DNA of 9,717 nucleotides from Verrucomicrobiales bacterium. Lineage in GTDB: Bacteria; Verrucomicrobiota; Verrucomicrobiia; Limisphaerales; UBA1096. The notes below the pieces were generated by a model that was given only the letters and a program-made list of their open reading frames with translations, was not told where the DNA came from and ran no database searches. The position numbers were made by a program, and so were the translations under genes. Below are positions 5,660 to 9,717 of this stretch, piece after piece (position 1 is the stretch's first letter; every line of letters begins with the position of its first letter). Location of the stretch: NCBI GenBank assembly GCA_028817635.1, contig JAPPPH010000173.1:1-9717 (forward strand), read 5' to 3'.

Positions 5660-8600
5660 TTAATCTGCCAAACGCTGAACTCGCAGCCGATAAAAGCGCT
5701 TGGCCGGGTTTTCGGCCGGGCCGACCGGAATGCGCTTGGCCTCCGTTTCCAGCCCCTTGGCCGGGGTGAACACGTCGCCGGGCAGGGCGCCCCACGGGCC
5801 GGTCGGCGTGTCGGCGGATTGAAGCATGTACGAGCGCCCGGCGCGCATGGTGAAGGCGACCTCGACTTGGCCCGCTTGGCCAAGCGCGAATTCGAGCCGC
5901 AGGTAACTGTCGGCATCCTTCGGCAGTGTGCCGGAGTAAAACTCGTGGGCGTTGGTCGCGCCGTCGCCGTCGGGGTCGTCCGCTGCGTCGTTCAGCAAAT
6001 GATTCAGGCCGTGTGCCAGTTCCCAGGCGTCCGGCATGCCGTCGCCGTCGCTGTCCTTCGGCAACACTGCCGGGCCGTCGTCCGCGCCAGGCGAGCCACC
6101 GTTCGCGGCGCTGACCGTCCAGTTCTTCGGGTGGTTCAGGTCGCCGAGTGCCTGTTTTTCAGGATCGGTCACGATCGGGATGAGCGACCGACCGTCGCCG
6201 TCGGCGGCCTGCGGCCAGTCGTCATCGTCGCTGTACTCAAGCGAGACCAGCGTGGCCCCGTCGGTCGCCGACTGTACCCAGACCTGTTCGCCGTTGTTTG
6301 CCAACTTACCCCGGTACGTGCCAAGGATGAGCGTGGCGTCGTCCAGTTTATAGTGGGCGCGGAACGCAGCGACATCGTCGTTGCCGATCACCAAGGCGAA
6401 CTGGTTTGGTGCGAGCTGCATGCCTGCCGGCACGATGAACCGTACGCCGCCGGAGATCGCGATACCGCCAACCTCGAGCGTTTTGTCGCTGGTGTTGTGC
6501 AACTCGAGATAGTCAAAGTCCGCCCCCTCGCGGGCGTGGTACATCAGCTCACTCAGGACGAGGTGGCTCTTGAGGTGCTCGAGCGTGTCCGGTTCGCCGG
6601 CCCGGAACTCGACAGGGTCGGACCAGTGACTCCAGCGGTTGGTGTCGTCGAGCATCCGCACGCGGGCCCGGTACCAGTGGCCCACCTCGGCCACGCCTTC
6701 GGGGATCGTGACACTATCGGCAAACTCGCTGATGACATCCGACTCCCACACGGCATCGATCTCGTACCTGCGCGGGTTGAGCGGATCGTACGCCGGGGCG
6801 TCGGGCGCGGTGATTTCGGCCAGACGCCATTTCATCCCGGCGAACTCCCCGGTTTTGTCGGAGAACGCTGAGCTGTGGAAACGCAGGTTGTTCACCGGGA
6901 ACCCCTCGCCGCCAACGTAGCTGATCTCCGGCTGTGCGGGATGCTTCGTGTCGCGGGCCGCGGTCTTGAGGATGAAATTACGGCGGGTGCGGATGTAGTT
7001 TTTCATCAGCTTCACCATCCCGGGAAAGTCCTTGGTGCTGGCGCGCTGATAAAAACGGCCCTTGCCGGCCTTGCCAGCGTTGACCTTGCCGGAGGCCATG
7101 ATCGGGTGATAGTCCCACTTGGCGCGGTCGGCATCGACGATCGACAGCCAGTTGGGATCGGGGTGATCGATGATCGCCGCGTGTTCGTCGATCAGCTTGT
7201 AGCCCTCGTCGTTGTTGTACAGCAGGTCGAGGATCTCGCGGGCTCGGTTGCCGTATTCAACCTTGAAAACCGAGCGGCGCAGCAGTCGGCTTTTGAACGG
7301 TTCCTCGCCGTTGCCGTACATGTTGCTGGCCCACGTGAGGTCGAGGTCCCACGGGAGCGTGGCCCACTTTTTTGTCTCGGGGTTGAGATAGTAAAAATAA
7401 TTTTTGCCGTAGCCGATGTCGTAGTGGTGGATGCCCTCGACGACGGTGCGGTAGCTGTAGTAGCGGGGCAGATCCATGTTGGTGCGCCACCAGTCCTCGC
7501 TGGGGTTGCCCTTGTAGCGGCTCATGTAGCTGTTGAGGTCCGACTTGTCGGTGACCGCGAACGGCCCCTGATTGTTGAGGTCGCCCGAGCCGCCTTCCAT
7601 CTTGTAGAGGTTGCCGTCCGGCAGGTTGTGCTCGTCGAGGAACCGGCCGTCCATCTGCTCAATTGCGAGGTAGAGTCCCCAGAAGTCGCCGTCGTATTGC
7701 GTGGCCCCGTTTTCATCGGCCTCGTCGATGATCCGGAAATGCACCCAGTGCGTGTGCGGCGCCTCGACACCGGTGAGGTTAAACAGCTTGAAGCCGACCG
7801 CCTCGAACATCCCGTGCTCGCCCCGGTGCAGGTAGTTGCCCTGCTGGATGCAGGCGGAGAAGTTCAGCTTGTCCCAGCGTGTGTTGTACTCGCGGCCGTA
7901 ATGGTCGCGCGCCCGGAAGCCGTGCCCCCGGTTAAAGTCGAACTTCCACATGTTCTTGCCCATGGCATAGCGCCACACGCCGCCGCGCGCCCGGTAGCGG
8001 ATGTGATCGTACACCTCGCCGTCGTAAACCATCGTGCCTTTCCACTTGTAATTGTCGCCGCGGTACTGCTCGTTCCATGTTGAGGTTTCGACGTCGTTTT
8101 TCTTGGAGATCAGGTGGTAGACCGGCACGCGGGTCAGCGCCTCGGTTGGGTATTCGATGATCTCCCCGCGGGTACGCGTGCGCCCTTTCCAACTGGGGAC
8201 GCCGTTGTAGCAAAAGTAGGCAAAGTTGGGCGCCGGGTCGTCGGGGTAGGGTGCGGTGATCGCTTGGCCAAGCGCGGTCCTGATCGGCACCCGGTAGCGG
8301 ATGAGGTGGCGATGTTGCTGGGTCGCCTTGGGCACCTGGGCGCTGAAGACGCTGTCCCCGGCCTTGGCGTCGCCCGCTTGGCCAAGGTCGTTCATCGGCA
8401 GGGTTTTCCAGTTTTGTTCGTACGCCGCGTCGTCGATGTGGACGTAGCTGCCGGGGCGGACGACCTGATACTCGACCTCCAACCTGGCTCCCTCCGGCAC
8501 GGCGCTAGGTTCAGCGGTGATCGTCACCGCCTCGCCGGCCTTGGGTTGTTTGGGCAGGTGTTCGACCTTGGCCAAGCGCGGCAGTGTCTCGGCAGAGAAG

Positions 8601-9655
8601 ATCGAGTTGGGTGCGCCGGGCGTGGGGCCGCGGTTGGCCGGGCCGACGACCGCCGTGAGTTCGGCGTCAAAAAAGAAATCGCTGCTGCCGCCGATCGACG
8701 CGTTGTGCACCTGGATGGCGATCACGTTCTCCCCCTCGACGAGGTAGCCGCCCGGCGAGGTGAGATCGAACTCCACGAAGCTGTGCTCCTCGATTGCCGA
8801 GCTGGCGCTGGTGCTGAACCGCGGCTCCTTGGTGGACATGTTGCCGCCGGCCACGTGGCGTCCGTTGACCCATGCGTTGAATCCGTCGTCGTACTGGATC
8901 GCGAACTGCAGCGCGCCGATCTGCTTGGCATCCTTCACGGTGAATTTTTTCCGGAAGTAAACCGACGTGTAGCTGTTGCGCATGTCGCCGAGCGTTTTCT
9001 TCATGAAATTTTCCCCGTACCCGATCGGCGTGCTGCCGCTCAGCCAGCCGGTTTCCTTGTGGTCGGGCTTGCGCCAGGCGGACCGCGGGTTGGACGCCTC
9101 CTTTTTGCCCTTGAGATATTTCCACTGGCTACCCCTGCGGATGAGGCGGTTGGCCTTGTTCGAGGCGTCGCCACGCACGGAGGCTTTCCAGTTGTGGCCG
9201 TCGTTGTTGTCGAGTCGGGATGAAGAAATACGATCGAAATAGCCGGGCGTGTCACCGACGACCGGCCACGGGAAACCAAGCCGGTAGCGGACACGGTCGA
9301 CCAGTTGCCCATCCGGCGCGCGCAGCTCGATGCGTTCGCCGTCGTTGTTGAGTTTGCCGATCCAAGGGCCAAGCGCCTGGCCGCCGAACTTGGCCTTGAA
9401 CTGATCCGGTTGATGCGCGACGACGGTGAAGCCCCTGGCCGGAATGGAGCTGCCGACGGGGAAGGTGAACTGCACGGCGTTCTCCAGCTTCCAGCCGCTG
9501 AGGTCGACCGGTTGTTCCCCGGTGTTGTGCAACTCGATAAATTCGACCTGCTCAATTTTGACATCTGGGTTGAGATGTATTTCATTGATAACCACAGCCC
9601 CCGAAGTCAGTTCTCCAATACACAATAGAATAATAAAAACAGAAAAACGGCTCAT
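5660..9655 (-). CDS. Secreted CotH kinase family protein with lamin-tail domains and Ca-binding motif (1331 aa)
   Basis: This is probably an exported atypical protein kinase; its substrate is unknown. Residues 1-20 form a signal peptide (R3, hydrophobic 5-13, likely cut after SGA). In order follow: LTD at about 21-165 (VVINEIHLNP, ELHNTG); a galactose-binding-like module at 176-335; a PTPGAPN linker (344-350); an Ig-like domain at 356-480; the CotH core at about 505-900; an Fn3-like region at 905-1018; a second LTD at 1030-1195; paired calcium-type motifs at 1201-1238 (DSDGDGMPDAWE, DDPDGDG); and a beta-rich tail ending FYRLRVQR. Kinase landmarks are R557-G558, K567 (likely nucleotide-binding), E666 in YLAIEQMD, D746 and N752 (catalytic loop) and WDLD (769-772, metal). 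The residue roles follow from the CotH family, not from an alignment run here. The start is fixed by the signal peptide; no Shine-Dalgarno is visible. The stop is TAA, 59 bases before the next gene. It shares a module with the 36-5096 gene. Confidence 0.93.
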   Translation of the reverse strand: MSRFSVFIILLCIGELTSGAVVINEIHLNPDVKIEQVEFIELHNTGEQPVDLSGWKLENAVQFTFPVGSSIPARGFTVVAHQPDQFKAKFGGQALGPWIGKLNNDGERIELRAPDGQLVDRVRYRLGFPWPVVGDTPGYFDRISSSRLDNNDGHNWKASVRGDASNKANRLIRRGSQWKYLKGKKEASNPRSAWRKPDHKETGWLSGSTPIGYGENFMKKTLGDMRNSYTSVYFRKKFTVKDAKQIGALQFAIQYDDGFNAWVNGRHVAGGNMSTKEPRFSTSASSAIEEHSFVEFDLTSPGGYLVEGENVIAIQVHNASIGGSSDFFFDAELTAVVGPANRGPTPGAPNSIFSAETLPRLAKVEHLPKQPKAGEAVTITAEPSAVPEGARLEVEYQVVRPGSYVHIDDAAYEQNWKTLPMNDLGQAGDAKAGDSVFSAQVPKATQQHRHLIRYRVPIRTALGQAITAPYPDDPAPNFAYFCYNGVPSWKGRTRTRGEIIEYPTEALTRVPVYHLISKKNDVETSTWNEQYRGDNYKWKGTMVYDGEVYDHIRYRARGGVWRYAMGKNMWKFDFNRGHGFRARDHYGREYNTRWDKLNFSACIQQGNYLHRGEHGMFEAVGFKLFNLTGVEAPHTHWVHFRIIDEADENGATQYDGDFWGLYLAIEQMDGRFLDEHNLPDGNLYKMEGGSGDLNNQGPFAVTDKSDLNSYMSRYKGNPSEDWWRTNMDLPRYYSYRTVVEGIHHYDIGYGKNYFYYLNPETKKWATLPWDLDLTWASNMYGNGEEPFKSRLLRRSVFKVEYGNRAREILDLLYNNDEGYKLIDEHAAIIDHPDPNWLSIVDADRAKWDYHPIMASGKVNAGKAGKGRFYQRASTKDFPGMVKLMKNYIRTRRNFILKTAARDTKHPAQPEISYVGGEGFPVNNLRFHSSAFSDKTGEFAGMKWRLAEITAPDAPAYDPLNPRRYEIDAVWESDVISEFADSVTIPEGVAEVGHWYRARVRMLDDTNRWSHWSDPVEFRAGEPDTLEHLKSHLVLSELMYHAREGADFDYLELHNTSDKTLEVGGIAISGGVRFIVPAGMQLAPNQFALVIGNDDVAAFRAHYKLDDATLILGTYRGKLANNGEQVWVQSATDGATLVSLEYSDDDDWPQAADGDGRSLIPIVTDPEKQALGDLNHPKNWTVSAANGGSPGADDGPAVLPKDSDGDGMPDAWELAHGLNHLLNDAADDPDGDGATNAHEFYSGTLPKDADSYLRLEFALGQAGQVEVAFTMRAGRSYMLQSADTPTGPWGALPGDVFTPAKGLETEAKRIPVGPAENPAKRFYRLRVQRLAD
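5873..5886. repeat. Perfect 14-bp palindrome CGCTTGGCCAAGCG (copy near the end of CotH gene 1)
   Basis: A full match to the iterated palindrome. It is read A-L-G-Q-A (residues 1257-1261 of the 1331-aa protein), in the beta-rich tail just after the calcium-type motifs. It uses the same reading frame as the copy at 8261. Confidence 0.9.
8261..8274. repeat. Perfect 14-bp palindrome CGCTTGGCCAAGCG (copy in CotH gene 1)
   Basis: A full match to the iterated palindrome of this window, followed by CGG on the plus strand. In the coding frame it is read A-L-G-Q-A (residues 461-465 of the 1331-aa protein), in the Ig-like region ahead of the kinase core. Confidence 0.9.
8376..8387. repeat. Near-complete palindrome copy, core CTTGGCCAAG
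   Basis: The plus strand reads CGCTTGGCCAAGG from 8375, with the exact 10-bp core at 8377-8386. It is read L-G-Q-A at residues 424-427 of the 1331-aa protein, in a loop-like acidic and Gly-rich stretch. Confidence 0.8.
8567..8580. repeat. Near-complete palindrome copy CTTGGCCAAGCGCG
   Basis: The exact 10-bp core is at 8567-8576, followed by the CGCGG extension seen at three other sites. The coding frame reads R-L-A-K (residues 360-363 of the 1331-aa protein), at the linker leading into the Ig-like domain. Confidence 0.8.
8651..9130 (-). repeat. Galactose-binding-like module, copy in the 1331-aa protein
   Basis: Residues 176-335 are paralogous to residues 25-192 of the 1686-aa protein. Visible matches are KYLKGKKEASNPRSAW against KYHKGTKDASSPRSAW, then SVYFRKKFTV against TVYIRRKFRV, and YDDGFNAWVNG against ADDGYVAWLNG. 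The module resembles beta-sandwich carbohydrate-binding or galactose-binding-like domains, but its ligand cannot be read from the sequence. Here it lies between an LTD and the CotH core. Confidence 0.8.
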
Positions 9656-9717
9656 TTAAAGGCGAATATACTGAAGTACCCTTGTCCTAGCCGCAAGTGA
9701 CGAAAAATGATGAAATT
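9656..9717 (-). promoter_or_regulatory. Upstream region of CotH gene 1 with a possible -10 element
   Basis: This 62-base leader is clearly more AT-rich than the coding DNA. On the minus strand it holds TATATT (plus 9665-9670), nine bases before the ATG, which resembles a sigma-70 -10 box. The best -35 candidate, TTGCGG (plus 9691-9696), is 20 bases away, too far for a strong call. No Shine-Dalgarno precedes the ATG. If TATATT were used, the transcript would begin close to the start codon and be nearly leaderless. This is a weak inference. Confidence 0.25.

Noticed and set aside
5601..5795. N-terminal extension of the DUF6941 frame to an ATG at 5795
   Set aside because: It would overlap the end of the CotH gene, and the extension is Arg/Gly/Ala-rich shadow sequence; family similarity starts at the ATG at 5600.
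5819..6871. 350-codon open frame on the plus strand
   Set aside because: Antisense to the C-terminal half of the 1331-aa gene, whose LTD and calcium motifs show that the minus strand is the coding one.
6875..8083. 402-codon open frame on the plus strand
   Set aside because: It lies fully antisense to the CotH core of the 1331-aa gene, has a Val/Ala-rich low-complexity product with no recognisable domain, and reflects stop-codon scarcity in high-GC antisense frames.
1365..8580. CRISPR array or transposon-type repeats
   Set aside because: The palindromes are too short, irregularly spaced over kilobases and embedded in coding sequence; no cas gene, transposase or target-site duplication is visible.
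8114..9223. 369-codon open frame on the plus strand
   Set aside because: Antisense to the N-terminal half of the same gene; Arg/Val/Gly-rich, with no signal peptide or domain.

Overview
The window is a stretch of high-GC bacterial DNA in which every convincing gene lies on the minus strand. In transcription order there are three. The first is a 1331-aa secreted CotH-kinase/lamin-tail protein (9655-5660). The second is a 142-aa cytosolic DUF6941-type protein (5600-5172). The third is a 1686-aa secreted CotH-kinase/lamin-tail protein (5096-36). The gaps between them are 59 and 75 bases, none has a recognisable terminator, and they could be one transcription unit. No rRNA, tRNA, CRISPR array, transposase or phage gene was seen.

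The likely source is a member of the Verrucomicrobiota, or a related planctomycete-like lineage, probably environmental. Very large exported proteins combining lamin-tail domains (LTD), a CotH kinase domain, galactose-binding-like modules, chitobiase-C-terminal-like modules and a 'DSDGDGMPDAWE' calcium motif are typical of that phylum. The start codons lack good Shine-Dalgarno sequences, which also fits. This is inference from protein style, not from a marker gene.

Both large proteins carry a signal peptide and a CotH-type atypical kinase core with its expected motifs: a catalytic-loop Asp, a downstream WD-x-D/E metal motif and a YxxxE-like Glu. They share a paralogous galactose-binding-like module: internal in the first protein, N-terminal in the third. 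The surrounding beta domains differ, so the pair looks like domain-shuffled paralogues that act outside the cytoplasm. The small middle protein has no export signal, and its link to the other two is unknown.

Two observations stand out. First, a palindrome, CGCTTGGCCAAGCG, is scattered through the window. Four copies are perfect over 14 bases, and the central 10-mer CTTGGCCAAG occurs nine times in 9.7 kb. It is read in all three codon frames, also occurs between genes, and is absent from both kinase cores and the DUF6941 gene. It resembles a highly iterated palindrome of the HIP1 kind but with a different sequence. Second, the third gene ends at an amber codon, yet the same frame continues to the window edge as K-V-I-I-N-E-W, which looks like the start of a sixth LTD. 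That gene may be interrupted by a nonsense mutation, a sequencing error or a readthrough codon.
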